Shown here one piece after another: positions 10,789 to 20,382 of a DNA stretch of 64,000 nt. Both the position numbers and the translations under genes were made by a program. Each line of letters starts with the position of its first letter. Position 1 is the stretch's first letter. This stretch comes from Holophagaceae bacterium (GTDB taxonomy: Bacteria; Acidobacteriota; Holophagae; Holophagales; Holophagaceae), in the NCBI GenBank assembly GCA_025363715.1, contig JANYLR010000104.1, positions 1-64,000 on the forward strand, given 5' to 3'. The notes below the pieces were generated by a model. The model did no database searches. It was given only the letters and a program-made list of their open reading frames with translations, and had not been told where the DNA came from.

Positions 10789-13700
10789 TCATGATTGCTG
10801 CGCCGAAGGCGAAGCCTCTCGCACGCCGCGCCAGCGGCGTGCGCGCCTCGCCAGCCGATCGAACGCGAGGTAGATCACGGGCGTGGTGTAGAGCGTGAGC
10901 ACCTGGCTGAAGATGAGGCCGCCCACGATCACGATGCCCAGGGGACGGCGGAGTTCGGCCCCCACACCCGATCCCAGGGCCAGGGGCACGCCGCCCAGCA
11001 TGGCGGCCAGGGTGGTCATGATGATGGGCCGGAAGCGCAGCAGGGAGGCCTGGTAGATGGCCTCCTCCGGGGGCAGGCCGCCCTTGCGCTCGGCGTCGAG
11101 GGCAAAGTCGATCATCATGATGGCATTCTTTTCGACGATGCCGATGAGCAGGATGATGCCGATGAGGGCGATGACGCTGAAGTCCGTGCGGCATAGCATG
11201 AGCGAAAGCAGGGCCCCCACCCCGGCCGAGGGCAGGGTCGACAGGATCGTGATGGGGTGGATGTAGCTTTCGTACAGGACGCCCAGCAGGATGTAGACCG
11301 TGAGCACGGCTGCCAGGATCAGCAGGGGGGTGTTGGTGAGCGATGCGCCGAAGGCCTGGGCGGTGCCCTGGAAGCCGGTCTTGAGGCTGGGGGGCGCATC
11401 CAGGTCCTGACGGGCCTGATTGACCGCTTTCACGGCATCACCGAGGGAGGTGCCGGGGGCCAGGTTGAAGGACAGGGTGGCCGTGGGGAACTGGCCCTGA
11501 TGGTTCACGGCCAGGGGTGCGGTCACCGTTTCGATGCGGGTGAAGGCGCTGAGGGGCACGGCGCCGCCGGAGACCGAGCGCACGTAGATGGTCTGCAGGT
11601 CCTCGGGCCGCTGATAGAGGCCGGGCCGCGCCTCCAGCACCACCCGGTACTGGTTCAGCTGGGTGAACATGGTGGAGACCTGCCGCTGGCCGAAGGCGTC
11701 GTACAGCGCATCGTCCAGCATCTGGGGCGTGATGCCCAGGCGGGAGGCCGTGGTGCGGTCCAGGGTGATGCGCACCTGGAGGCCGGCATTCTGCTGGTCA
11801 CTGGCCACGTCCCGCAGCTCCGGAATGGCCGAGAAGCGGTCCACGAAGCGGGGCACCCATTCGGCCAGTTCCTTGCCGTCGGCGTCCTCCAGGGTGTACT
11901 GGTACTGGGTGCGGCTGACGCGGTCCTCGACGGTGAGATCCTGGATGGGCTGGAGGTAGAGACGGATGCCCTCGATCTTGGCCAGCTGAGGCCGGAGCCG
12001 GTGGATGACCTCGCTGGCACTGAGGCCGCGTTCCTCCAGGGACTTGAGGTTGATCTGGATGCGGCCACTGTTGAGGGTGGTGTTGACGCCATCGATGCCG
12101 ATGAACGACGAAAGGCTTTCCACGGCCGGATCCTTGAGGATCTCCGCGGACAGCACCTGCTGCCGTTCGGACATGGCCGCGAAGGAGACCGTCTGCGGAG
12201 CCTCGGAGATGCCCAGGATCACGCCGGTATCCTGCACAGGGAAGAAGCCCTTGGGAACGGCCAGGTAGAGCAGCACCGTGCAGGCCAGGGTGGCCACGGC
12301 CACGACCAGGGTACCGGTCTGGTGCTTGAGCACCCAGGTGAGGGTCCGGCCGTAGAAGGCGATGATCCGCTGGAAGACGCGCTCGGAGGACTGGTAGAAG
12401 CGGCCCTGTTCCTCGGGTGGCGTGTGCTTCAGTAGCTTGGCGCACATCATGGGCGTGAGCGTCAGCGACACCACGGCGGACACCAGGATGGTGACGCTGA
12501 GAGTGACCGCGAATTCCCGGAATAGGCGCCCCACGATATCGCCCATGAAGAGCAGGGGGATCAGCACCGCGATGAGCGACACCGTTAGGGACAGGATGGT
12601 GAAGCCGATCTGCTCGGACCCCTTCAATGCCGCCTGGAGGGGCGCCTCGCCCTCCTCGATGTAGCGCATGATGTTTTCGATCATGACGATGGCGTCATCC
12701 ACCACGAAGCCCGTGGAGATGGTGAGGGCCATGAGGGTCAGGTTGTTGAGGCTGTAGCCCAGCAGGTACATCACGCCGAAGGTGCCCACCAGGGACAGCG
12801 GCACGGCCACGCTGGGGATGACCGTGGCGGCCAGAGTGCGCAGGAACAGGAAGATCACCATGACCACCAGGGCGATGGTGAGCATCAGCTCGAACTCCAC
12901 GTCCTCCACCGAAGCCCGGATGGTGACGGTGCGGTCCGTGAGGATGGTGAGTTCCACGGCCGCGGGCAGGGAGGCGCGCAGCTGGGGCATGAGCGTCTTG
13001 ACCCGGTCCACCACGGCGATGATGTTGGCGCCGGGCTGTCGCTGGATGTTGAGGATGACGGCAGGCGTCGTATTCTTCCAGGCGGCCAGACGGGCATTCT
13101 CCACGTCATCGGTGACGAAGGCGACCTCGGAGAGCGTGACGGGTGCGCCGTTCTTGTAGGCCACGATGAGCGGCTTGTAGTCGTCACTGGTCAGCAGCTG
13201 GTCGTTGGCGCCGATGGCGTAGGCCTGGCGCAGTCCATCGAAGCTGCCCTTGGCCTGGTTCACGTTGCTCTGGGCCACGGCACTGCGCACATCGCCCAGG
13301 GTGAGGCCCTTGGCCGCCAGGGACGCGGGGTTGGCCTGGATGCGCACGGCGGGCTTCTGGCCGCCGCTGATGCTGACCAGGCCCACACCAGGCAGCTGGG
13401 AAATCTTCTGGGCCAGCCGCGTGTCGGCGAAGTCCTCAACTTTCGACAGCGGCAAGGTCTTCGAGGTGAGCGCCAGGGTGAGGATGGGGGCGTCAGCGGG
13501 GTTGATCTTGCTGTAGATGGGTGGATTCGGGAGGTTGGCGGGCAGGTAGGTGCCCGCGGCATTCACCGCCGCCTGGACCTGCTGCTCCGCCACATCGATG
13601 TTGAGGTCCAGCACGAACTGGAGGGTGATGACCGAGCTACCGCCGGAGCTGGTGGAGGACATGCGGTTCAGGCCCGGCAGCTGGCCGAACTGGCGCTCCA

Positions 13701-13899
13701 GCGGCGCAGTGATGGCCGAGGCCATGACATCGGGGCTGGCGCCGGGGTAGAAGGTGACCACCTGGATGGTGGGATAGTCCACCTGGGGCAGGGCCGAGAC
13801 CGGCAGCTGGCGGAAGGCCAGGATGCCCACCAGTAGCAGGCCCAGCATGAGCAGGGAGGTGGCGATGGGCCGGAGGATGAAGGGCTTGGAGGGATTCAC
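10789..13899 (-). CDS. mdtB: RND multidrug efflux permease, MdtB-like
   Basis: This is an HAE1-family permease of about 1,036 residues. I chose the GTG at 13899, giving [16 protein letters not shown] as in MdtB proteins, over a TTG two codons earlier. Diagnostic stretches are [31 protein letters not shown] (TM4 acidic pair) and [15 protein letters not shown]. It is similar in layout to the next gene, as expected for partner permeases of one heteromeric pump. It ends with a basic tail (ARRARRWRG) whose coding sequence contains a 9-bp hairpin. The 237-base gap to mdtA upstream contains an inverted-repeat element. Confidence 0.88.
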   Translation of the reverse strand: MNPSKPFILRPIATSLLMLGLLLVGILAFRQLPVSALPQVDYPTIQVVTFYPGASPDVMASAITAPLERQFGQLPGLNRMSSTSSGGSSVITLQFVLDLNIDVAEQQVQAAVNAAGTYLPANLPNPPIYSKINPADAPILTLALTSKTLPLSKVEDFADTRLAQKISQLPGVGLVSISGGQKPAVRIQANPASLAAKGLTLGDVRSAVAQSNVNQAKGSFDGLRQAYAIGANDQLLTSDDYKPLIVAYKNGAPVTLSEVAFVTDDVENARLAAWKNTTPAVILNIQRQPGANIIAVVDRVKTLMPQLRASLPAAVELTILTDRTVTIRASVEDVEFELMLTIALVVMVIFLFLRTLAATVIPSVAVPLSLVGTFGVMYLLGYSLNNLTLMALTISTGFVVDDAIVMIENIMRYIEEGEAPLQAALKGSEQIGFTILSLTVSLIAVLIPLLFMGDIVGRLFREFAVTLSVTILVSAVVSLTLTPMMCAKLLKHTPPEEQGRFYQSSERVFQRIIAFYGRTLTWVLKHQTGTLVVAVATLACTVLLYLAVPKGFFPVQDTGVILGISEAPQTVSFAAMSERQQVLSAEILKDPAVESLSSFIGIDGVNTTLNSGRIQINLKSLEERGLSASEVIHRLRPQLAKIEGIRLYLQPIQDLTVEDRVSRTQYQYTLEDADGKELAEWVPRFVDRFSAIPELRDVASDQQNAGLQVRITLDRTTASRLGITPQMLDDALYDAFGQRQVSTMFTQLNQYRVVLEARPGLYQRPEDLQTIYVRSVSGGAVPLSAFTRIETVTAPLAVNHQGQFPTATLSFNLAPGTSLGDAVKAVNQARQDLDAPPSLKTGFQGTAQAFGASLTNTPLLILAAVLTVYILLGVLYESYIHPITILSTLPSAGVGALLSLMLCRTDFSVIALIGIILLIGIVEKNAIMMIDFALDAERKGGLPPEEAIYQASLLRFRPIIMTTLAAMLGGVPLALGSGVGAELRRPLGIVIVGGLIFSQVLTLYTTPVIYLAFDRLARRARRWRGVREASPSAQQS

Positions 13900-13914
13900 A
13901 GGCAACTCAGAATA

Positions 13915-14076
13915 AAAAACTGGAACCGCGAATGACGCGAATCGCCCTTCGGGCGCGCGAATAAAGGAAAAGGAACAAAGGCTAAAGGAGTAGGGGCAAG
14001 GGCCAGATCGGCCAGACTCACGATCCTTGCCTTATTCGCGTTCATTCGTGTCATTCGCGGTTCCAAGCTTTTTGTT
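13915..14076. repeat. Inverted-repeat element with GCGAAT units between mdtA and mdtB
   Basis: The left arm begins TGGAACCGCGAATGACGCGA (13921 on) and runs to about 13966. The right arm (about 14029-14074) is its inverse with few changes: read backwards it gives TGGAACCGCGAATGACACGA and then CGCGAATAAGG. The left arm carries an extra mini-hairpin, CGCCC-TTC-GGGCG (13943-13955). About 60 bases lie between the arms. Runs of A flank the left arm and runs of T the right one. It sits inside the efflux operon and has no credible gene. Confidence 0.75.
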
Positions 14077-14142
14077 GAGTCAGACCGAATACTCAATCCG
14101 TGCCGAAGCCCCACCAGGCATGGGCTGAGCTTGCGCATGCCT

Positions 14143-15324
14143 TCATCCCTTCGCGGCTGACGGCTTGGGCAGGGCGACTTTGCTGCCGGGGCGCAACTTC
14201 TCGAGGCCATCGGTCACGATGGTCTCGCCGCCGGCGAGGCCCTTGCTCAGGGCGGTGTCGTCGCCATCCGTGCCCTGGACTTCGACCGTGCGAAGCTCCA
14301 CGGTGCTGTCGGCCTTGACCAGGTAGACGAAGTCCCCCTGGGGGCTGCGCTGGACGGCGGCGGTAGGGACGATGACGACCCCGCGCAGCGTGTCCACCAG
14401 CAGCTGGGCGTTCACGAACTGGTTGGGGAAGAGGGCGCGGTCTTCGTTGGCGAACACAGCCTTCAGCCGGACGGTGCCGGTGCCCGGGTCCACCTGGTTG
14501 TCGATGGCCGCCAGGGTGCCGGCGGCGAGCCGGGTCCGGAGGTCCCGATCCCAGGCCTCCACGGGGAGCCTGGTGGCCTTGGCATTCTGGGACAGCACCT
14601 GCTGGATGTGGTCGGCGGGGACGGCGAACACCACGTTGATGGGCTGGATCGGGGCGATGGTGACCAGGCCGGTGGCATCGGTGGTCCGCACGATGTTGCC
14701 CACGTCCACCAGGCGCAGTCCCACCCGGCCCGAAATGGGCGCGGTGACTCGGCTGTAGATGAGGTTCAGCTTGGCGCTCTCCACCTGGGCCTGGTCGGAT
14801 TTCAGGGCCGCCTCGAACTGGGCCACGGAGGAGATCTGGGTATCAAGCTGCTGGCGGGAAATGATGCCCTGTTTGACCAGGCCCTCCAGCCGGGCGAGGT
14901 CGGCCTTGGCATTCTGGAAGGCGGCATTGTCCTTGGCGAACTGACCCTCAGCCTGCATGAGCTGGACCTTGAAGGGACGGGGGTCGATCTCTGCCAGGAG
15001 CTGGCCTTCGTGCACCAGCTGGCCTTCAATGAAATCCACGCGGACCAGCTGACCATCCACGCGGCTTTTCACGGTGACATTGCTGAGGGCGGTGACGGTG
15101 CCCAATCCGGACAGGCGCACGGCCATGTCGCCCTTGCGGGCCAGGGCTACGGCCACAGGCACGGGGCGGCTGGCGGCGCTGGCCGCCGGATCTTTCTTGC
15201 CGCCCCGGAAGAACAGCCACAGCAGCAGCGCGGCGGCACCGACGATGGCCCAAAGCCGCCACCCCTGCAGGAGCGCGGGGCGGCCAGGGGCCTGGTCGAC
15301 GAGGGCGGATTCAGAGGTGTCCAT
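14143..15324 (-). CDS. mdtA: Periplasmic adaptor of RND efflux, MdtA-like
   Basis: This membrane-fusion protein links the inner-membrane permeases to an outer-membrane channel. The product has 393 residues: one N-terminal membrane anchor (LWAIVGAAALLLWLFF), a lipoyl-type half domain (VTVKSRVDGQLVRVDFIEGQ), a helical hairpin near residues 110-170, the second lipoyl half (RVTAPISGRVGLRLVDVGNI), and a beta barrel with the family pattern VDPGTGTVRLKAVFANED. Length and order match MdtA. It lies 27 bases after the metallo-hydrolase gene and upstream of both permeases, in one leftward operon. Confidence 0.9.
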   Translation of the reverse strand: MDTSESALVDQAPGRPALLQGWRLWAIVGAAALLLWLFFRGGKKDPAASAASRPVPVAVALARKGDMAVRLSGLGTVTALSNVTVKSRVDGQLVRVDFIEGQLVHEGQLLAEIDPRPFKVQLMQAEGQFAKDNAAFQNAKADLARLEGLVKQGIISRQQLDTQISSVAQFEAALKSDQAQVESAKLNLIYSRVTAPISGRVGLRLVDVGNIVRTTDATGLVTIAPIQPINVVFAVPADHIQQVLSQNAKATRLPVEAWDRDLRTRLAAGTLAAIDNQVDPGTGTVRLKAVFANEDRALFPNQFVNAQLLVDTLRGVVIVPTAAVQRSPQGDFVYLVKADSTVELRTVEVQGTDGDDTALSKGLAGGETIVTDGLEKLRPGSKVALPKPSAAKG

Positions 15325-15351
15325 GGGGAGTCCAGGCAGTCGAAGAGCGGT

Positions 15352-16287
15352 TCAGGGGCGGACGACGCGGCCGGGACCCTTGCCCATGGCGGCGGAGAAA
15401 AGGGATTCCCAGGTGACGAAGGCCGGGGTCGGCTTCCACTCGGGCCAGGCTGCGCCATCGAAGCTGCCGGCGAGGGCCGCGGCATCCTTGCCCGGGTTGG
15501 CCTTCACGTGGGCCTGCACCGCCTGGAGGAAGTCCCGGTAGCGAACTAGTTCCTTCTTGCCGCAGATGGGGCCGTGGCCGGGGATGATGCGGGCCGCATC
15601 GGGCAGCCAGGCGGCCACCGAGGCGATCTGGGAGGCCAGGCCATCGAAGCTGCCACCGCCCTCCACATCGATATAGGGCAGCATGCCCAGGAAGAACAAA
15701 TCGCCCATGTGCATGGCGAGCACCGACGGAATCCCCACGATGACGTCGCCGTCCGTGTGGCCCGGGCCCATGTGCAGCAGGTGGATTTCCGTATCGTCGA
15801 GGTGGATGTTCAGGCGGGCCCGCTCCTTCGAATCCTCCGCGCCCAGGGCCAGTTCCGGCAGGCCACCGCGCTTGGCTGGATCCAGCTTGGCCTGTTCCGC
15901 GACCATGCGCCGGCGGACATTGGTGTGGGCGATGATGGCAGTGACCTGCTTCTCCAGCACCACGTTGCCGCCCACGTGATCCGGGTGGCCGTGGGTGTTG
16001 ACGAGGTATTTGATGGGCTTGTCGGTGACGGTTTTCACCGCCTCCAGCAGACCCGGCACCAGGCGCTCGAACTGGTCATCGATGAGGACCGCGTGCTTCG
16101 CCGTGACGATGAGGCCGATGTTCCCGCCCTGGCCGAAGATGCAGTAGACGCCCTCGGCCACCTTCTCCACCCGGTGGATCTTCGGCGCATCCGCAGGGGC
16201 GGCACGATGCTTTGTGTGGGCACCAAGCGGCCTGGCCATTCCAACCGCGAGGGCGAGGCCGATGGCGAGGGCGGTCAGGACACGCAT
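15352..16287 (-). CDS. Secreted metallo-beta-lactamase-fold hydrolase in the efflux operon
   Basis: The start at 16287 has an ideal GGAGGTGCC-ATG; the product has 311 residues. A signal peptide (RVLTALAIGLALAVGMARPLGA) precedes the fold. Metal ligands are visible: NTHGHPDHVGG (the HxHxDH motif), a distal His in GPGHTDGDVIV, and PGHGPICG near the end. This pattern is that of the superfamily members often called MBL-fold hydrolases, close to class B-like secreted forms. Whether it cleaves beta-lactams cannot be told from sequence. Its place between a MarR gene and an efflux pump suggests a common inducing compound. Confidence 0.82.
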   Translation of the reverse strand: MRVLTALAIGLALAVGMARPLGAHTKHRAAPADAPKIHRVEKVAEGVYCIFGQGGNIGLIVTAKHAVLIDDQFERLVPGLLEAVKTVTDKPIKYLVNTHGHPDHVGGNVVLEKQVTAIIAHTNVRRRMVAEQAKLDPAKRGGLPELALGAEDSKERARLNIHLDDTEIHLLHMGPGHTDGDVIVGIPSVLAMHMGDLFFLGMLPYIDVEGGGSFDGLASQIASVAAWLPDAARIIPGHGPICGKKELVRYRDFLQAVQAHVKANPGKDAAALAGSFDGAAWPEWKPTPAFVTWESLFSAAMGKGPGRVVRP

Positions 16288-16339
16288 GGCACCTCCGGGA
16301 CGGGGCTGGATAAAAGGAGTCCCGGAAACCGGGACCTGA

Positions 16340-16834
16340 TCAGGACGCGGCGGCTTCATCGCCGGGAGCGCCGGAAGCATTCCCGACAAGCATGCCATCA
16401 AGATTCGTGATCATGGCCAGTAGACCCTGACGGAGCACCGCCTGCTGGTCTGGGTCGAGGCCAGAAACCAGGCCGGACTTGATCTCCCCGGCCAGGCCTT
16501 GCAGCTCTTTGGCCAGGGGCAGGGCGCTGGGCGCGAGGCTGATGACGATGCGCCGACCGTGCTTGGGGTCAGGCTGGGTGCGCAGCAGGCCGCGCTCGAC
16601 CATGGCCTTGACCACCCGGCTGGCCGTGGGGTCATCCATCCACACCTGCTGCGCCAGGGGATGCAGCGAGAAAGGCCCGTGCTCCAGCAGCACCAGAATG
16701 ACCCAGAACTGCTGGAGGGTGAGGTCGTAGGGCGAGAGCCGGGTCGCCACCACGTGCTTCAGGCGCCGGCGCAGGGCTGCAGCGAGGGTGCCGAGACCGG
16801 CCTGGGTGAGGGAATCGGGCATGGGTTCTTGCAT
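16340..16834 (-). CDS. MarR-family transcriptional regulator
   Basis: A 164-residue winged-helix regulator starting MQEPMPDS (16834; an ATG at 16822 is an alternative). The family core is visible: LTLQQFWVILVLLEHGPFSLHPLAQQVWMD (HTH), then DPTASRVVKAMVERGLLRTQPDPKHGRRIVI (recognition helix and wing). MarR proteins are dimeric and usually repress their own operon until a ligand binds. It is the first gene of the leftward unit that leads to the hydrolase and the RND pump; the gap to the next gene is 52 bases. Two palindromes overlap its promoter and start. Confidence 0.88.
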   Translation of the reverse strand: MQEPMPDSLTQAGLGTLAAALRRRLKHVVATRLSPYDLTLQQFWVILVLLEHGPFSLHPLAQQVWMDDPTASRVVKAMVERGLLRTQPDPKHGRRIVISLAPSALPLAKELQGLAGEIKSGLVSGLDPDQQAVLRQGLLAMITNLDGMLVGNASGAPGDEAAAS

Positions 16835-16871
16835 AAGCAAGAATCTTGTGGCCTCACAAGCCTCGTGTCAA
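16828..16871 (-). promoter_or_regulatory. Putative promoter and MarR operator of the efflux operon
   Basis: On the minus strand TTGACA (16866-16871) lies 18 bases before AAGATT (16842-16847). CTTGTG-GCCT-CACAAG (16845-16860) sits between and over the -10 box, and CTTGC-ATAA-GCAAG (16828-16841) overlaps the start codon. Both are CTTG..CAAG palindromes, a form typical of MarR dimer sites. Autorepression is inferred from the placement; the -10 box is weak. Confidence 0.55.
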
Positions 16872-16890
16872 TGGGTATAAGTGCCTGGGT

Positions 16891-18189
16891 TCACTTCCCC
16901 CGGGCGCCGGGGCGTGAGGGGTGGCGGCCCCGCTCGCCACGGGGGGCGGCGCCGGAGCCGGCCCGGGCGGGACGGGCCGGACCGCGGCCTCGGCCGGCAC
17001 CGCCGCCCTGCCGTCCGGTCGAGATGGGCTCGGCGGGAATGCTGGGATCCGGGGCGTAGCCGGTTATCACATCCTTGGGCAGGTCCTTGCGCAGCAGCTT
17101 CTCGATGTCCCGGAGCAGAGACTGCTCGTCCACGCAGACCAGGGAGAGGGCCTCGCCCTCGGTGCCGGCGCGGCCCGTGCGGCCGATGCGGTGGATGTAG
17201 TCCTCTGCGACATGGGGCAGCTCGTAGTTGACCACATGGGGGAGCATGTCGATATCCAAGCCCCGGGCGGCGATATCCGTGGCCACCAGGACGCGGACGG
17301 CGCCCTTCTTGAAATCCTCCAGGGCCTTGATGCGCTGGGGCTGGCTCTTGTTGCCATGGATGGCCATGGAGCTGATGCCATCCTTGTCGAGCTGTTCCGA
17401 CAGGCGGTTGGCGCCGTGCTTGGTGCGGGTGAACACCAGCACCTGCTGGAGTTTCCTGGAGGTGATCAGGTGGGACAGCAGGGCGCGCTTGCGCTCCCGG
17501 TCCACGGGATGGACCACCTGCCGGACCAATTCCGCCGCGGTGTTCTGGGGAGTGATCTGGACGGTGGCCGGCGTCTTCAGGAACTTGGAGGCCAGCTGCT
17601 TGATCTCGTCCGTGAAGGTGGCCGAGAAGAGCAGGGTCTGCCGCTTGGCCGGCAGCAGGGCGAGGATCTTCTGGATATCGCGGATGAAGCCCATGTCGAG
17701 CATGCGATCGGCCTCGTCCAGCACCAGGATTTCGAGCTGGCTGAAATTCAGGTTGCCCTGGCCCTGGTGGTCCAGCAGGCGACCGGGCGTGGCGACAACG
17801 ATCTCGACGCCGGCGCGGAGCGCCTTGGTCTGGGGGTTGATGTTCACGCCGCCGAAGATGGTGGTGGTCCGCAGGGGGATGTACTTCCCATAGGTGCGGA
17901 CGCTCTCCTCCACCTGCATGGCCAACTCACGAGTGGGCGTGAGGATGAGGGCGCGGATGGGATGGCGCGCGGGCGAAGCCGAGCTGCTGGCATGGGGGGC
18001 GAGCAGCTGCAGCATGGGCAGGGTGAAGCCGGCGGTCTTGCCGGTGCCGGTCTGGGCGCGGCCCATGAGGTCGCGGCCCTCCAGCACCAGGGGAATGGCC
18101 TGGATCTGGATGGGGGTAGGGGTTTCGTAGCCCTGCTCGCGGACGGCGCGCAGGAGCTCGGGCATCAGCCCGAGGGATTCGAAGGACAT
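16891..18189 (-). CDS. rhlE: DEAD-box RNA helicase, RhlE-like
   Basis: An ATP-dependent RNA helicase of 432 residues, starting MSFESLGL after GGAG. Motifs appear in order: Q motif ([11 protein letters not shown]), Walker [26 protein letters not shown] ([12 protein letters not shown]), SAT (LLFSATF), then the second RecA lobe with [14 protein letters not shown] and [10 protein letters not shown]. The C-terminus is a short Gly/Arg-rich tail ([15 protein letters not shown]) as in RhlE proteins, which binds RNA nonspecifically. The likely role is ribosome assembly or RNA decay. The 239-base region before it is AT-rich, with TTGATA (minus strand) as a possible -35. Confidence 0.9.
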   Translation of the reverse strand: MSFESLGLMPELLRAVREQGYETPTPIQIQAIPLVLEGRDLMGRAQTGTGKTAGFTLPMLQLLAPHASSSASPARHPIRALILTPTRELAMQVEESVRTYGKYIPLRTTTIFGGVNINPQTKALRAGVEIVVATPGRLLDHQGQGNLNFSQLEILVLDEADRMLDMGFIRDIQKILALLPAKRQTLLFSATFTDEIKQLASKFLKTPATVQITPQNTAAELVRQVVHPVDRERKRALLSHLITSRKLQQVLVFTRTKHGANRLSEQLDKDGISSMAIHGNKSQPQRIKALEDFKKGAVRVLVATDIAARGLDIDMLPHVVNYELPHVAEDYIHRIGRTGRAGTEGEALSLVCVDEQSLLRDIEKLLRKDLPKDVITGYAPDPSIPAEPISTGRQGGGAGRGRGPARPARAGSGAAPRGERGRHPSRPGARGK

Positions 18190-18428
18190 GGTCGCTCCTG
18201 AAGTGGCCCGCCCACGGAACACATCCGGGGGCCCGGTCAGGGCGAAAAGTGGGGTTATTCGGATTGAAAAGAGGCGGAGACCGGGGGTCGCCTGCGATCA
18301 CGAAGTCATTACCTTACCACGGTGGTCAGGTTTTAGCGAGAGGTTCTCGGTTCGCGCAGTAAGGTATTTTTCTGCATCTATTTATATCAAAACATTCGGG
18401 CGTGTTTGACGGGTCTCGATGGCGGCGA

Positions 18429-19427
18429 TCAGGCCAGGGAATCACCCCCGACCACTATTTGGGCCGGTGTGGACTTGTGGTCCCGGCGGAACTGCGCAGG
18501 TGGGCCACCGAACTCCCTCCTGAACGCGCGGTTGAAGGCTGCTTCTGAGCCGTAGCCCACCGCTTCGGCAATTTCTGCGACGCTTTCCTCCGTCGATTTT
18601 AGCCGCTCCGCCCCCAGTTTCAGCCGCCACTGGGCCAGGTAGGCCATAGGGGAGGTGCCAAGGAAATACCGGAATCGCTCCGCGAGCCGGGTGCGCGACA
18701 GCCCGACGCGCCTGCCCAGGTCCGTGACCGTCCAGGCAAAGGCGGGCTCCTTGTGCAGGAGCGCGAGGACCCGGCCCATGGCCGGGTCCCGAACACCAGC
18801 GAGCCAGCCGGTTTGGCTGGGAGGCAAAGCGTTGATATAACGCCGCAGGGTTTCCACAAAAAGCACCTCGGAGAGTTTCGACAGCACCAGCCCACTGCCC
18901 GGATGGGATTCCCCGGCTTCACCGGCCGAGAACCGGATGGAGTGTTCCAGCCATTGGCCCGACGGCTCGTCTACGGCATGCACGACCAGCATCTTTGGCA
19001 AGCCCGCCAGGAACACGTCGCTCAGTCGTGGGTCGCAGGCCATGAACCCACAGACGAACCGGGTGGCCTCACCGCCACCGCCGTAACGAGCCACCTTGAG
19101 TTCACGACTGAAGTGCTTGAGAAATACTGGCAAGGCATCCACCGGAATCGCCGGCGAGCCGTGCCCCAGCAGGTGGGCATCCCCGTGGGGGAAGATGACG
19201 ATATCGCCGGCCGCCAGTTCCTCTTGCTGCCCGTCCAGAAGCCTGGCGTAGGCATGTCCGTCGGTGAGCAGGTGATAGATGATGAGGTGTTCCGCCTGCG
19301 GGGAAAGATAGGGGGCGATGTCGCTCGAGCGGGTGGACTGGATGCACCAGGGAGCTGAGAACTCCCCGTTGAAGAAGAGAGCGCCCTCCAGCCGGACGGT
19401 CCTCAGAACCTCAGAAAGCACGTCCAT
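18429..19427 (-). CDS. AraC-family regulator with an N-terminal cupin domain
   Basis: The 332-residue product has a cupin-type sensor half (residues about 1-190; pattern HLLTDGHAYARLLDGQQEELAAGDIVIFPHGDAH) followed by two AraC helix-turn-helix motifs (DLGRRVGLSRTRLAERF and EIAEAVGYGSEAAFNRAF, then REFGGPPAQFRRD). This is the cupin_6/AraC arrangement that often controls a divergent metabolic gene. It is transcribed away from the methyltransferase at 19564, with 136 bases between, so that pair is the obvious candidate target. No operator is evident by eye. Confidence 0.85.
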   Translation of the reverse strand: MDVLSEVLRTVRLEGALFFNGEFSAPWCIQSTRSSDIAPYLSPQAEHLIIYHLLTDGHAYARLLDGQQEELAAGDIVIFPHGDAHLLGHGSPAIPVDALPVFLKHFSRELKVARYGGGGEATRFVCGFMACDPRLSDVFLAGLPKMLVVHAVDEPSGQWLEHSIRFSAGEAGESHPGSGLVLSKLSEVLFVETLRRYINALPPSQTGWLAGVRDPAMGRVLALLHKEPAFAWTVTDLGRRVGLSRTRLAERFRYFLGTSPMAYLAQWRLKLGAERLKSTEESVAEIAEAVGYGSEAAFNRAFRREFGGPPAQFRRDHKSTPAQIVVGGDSLA

Positions 19428-19563
19428 CTCACCGGCCTCATCGAATCGGGTGCCCGCGTCAAGGATGCCGGACGATCGATCAAGGAATCAAGGCCTTGTT
19501 GTCGTCACATTTGTTTGGGGTCGCGATGGGCGTGAACCCGTTGCAAATAGAAGGAGACTTCCC

Positions 19564-20382
19564 ATGACAGATGCCGTCATCGATCTCTCGGCGATCAAGA
19601 CCCGTCAGCAAGGAGCCTGGTCCACCGGCAACTACGCGGTGGTTGGAACGACCTTGCAGATGGTCGGGGAAAGCCTTTGCGAAGCCCTCGACCTGCGCTC
19701 GGGGTCGCGGGTGCTCGACGTGGCCGCTGGCAATGGCAACGCCACGCTGGCCGCGGCCCGTCGCTATGCGGAGGTCACATCCACTGACTACGTCCCCTCG
19801 CTGCTGGAAGCGGGGCGAAGGCGGGCCGAAGCCGAAGGGCTGACCGTCCGCTTCCAGGAGGCCGATGCCGAGAACCTGCCCTTCCCTGACGAATCCTTCG
19901 ACGTCGTCCTGTCCACCTTCGGGGTCATGTTCACCCCCGATCAACAGCTCGCCGCGTCCGAACTCGCGCGGGTCGGCAGGCCGGGGGGCAAGATCGGCCT
20001 TGCGAACTGGACGCCGGAAGGATTCATCGGGCAGCTGTTCAAGACCATCGGCAAGTACGTGCCCCCGGCCCCCGGCCTGAAGCCCCCCTCGCTCTGGGGA
20101 ACCGAGGGGAGGCTGGAGGAGTTGTTCGGCACCTCGGTCAAGGTCCAGGCGAACAGGCGCCACTTCACCTTCCGCTACCGCTCCCCCCAGCACTTCATCG
20201 AAATCTTCCGCACCTACTACGGCCCCATGAACAGGACCTTCGCGGCCCTGGATGCGGAGCCTGAGCGACAGGCGGCCTTCACCCGGGATTTGCTGGAGCT
20301 GATGGCGCGTGGGAACCGCTCTGCGGATGGAACCCTCGTGCTGCCCAGCGAGTATCTGGAAGTCGTGATGGAGCTCCCTTGA
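19564..20382 (+). CDS. Class I SAM-dependent methyltransferase
   Basis: The start ATG at 19564 follows AGGAG by eight bases; the product has 272 residues. Motif I (RVLDVAAGNGNATLAAARR) and the acidic strand-2/3 positions (VTSTDYV, RFQEADAENLPFPDESFDVVLSTFG) define a UbiE/MenG-like Rossmann methyltransferase. The acceptor is unknown; the C-terminal half (LKPPSLWGTEGRLEELF) matches small-molecule methyltransferases often seen in detoxification or pigment pathways. Its stop overlaps the start of the next gene, so the two are coupled, and both face away from the AraC regulator. Confidence 0.83.
   Translation: MTDAVIDLSAIKTRQQGAWSTGNYAVVGTTLQMVGESLCEALDLRSGSRVLDVAAGNGNATLAAARRYAEVTSTDYVPSLLEAGRRRAEAEGLTVRFQEADAENLPFPDESFDVVLSTFGVMFTPDQQLAASELARVGRPGGKIGLANWTPEGFIGQLFKTIGKYVPPAPGLKPPSLWGTEGRLEELFGTSVKVQANRRHFTFRYRSPQHFIEIFRTYYGPMNRTFAALDAEPERQAAFTRDLLELMARGNRSADGTLVLPSEYLEVVMELP

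Noticed and set aside
13896..14210. A 104-residue minus-strand frame between mdtA and mdtB
   Set aside because: It is made of the GCGAAT repeat element and the end of mdtA in another frame, without a ribosome site.
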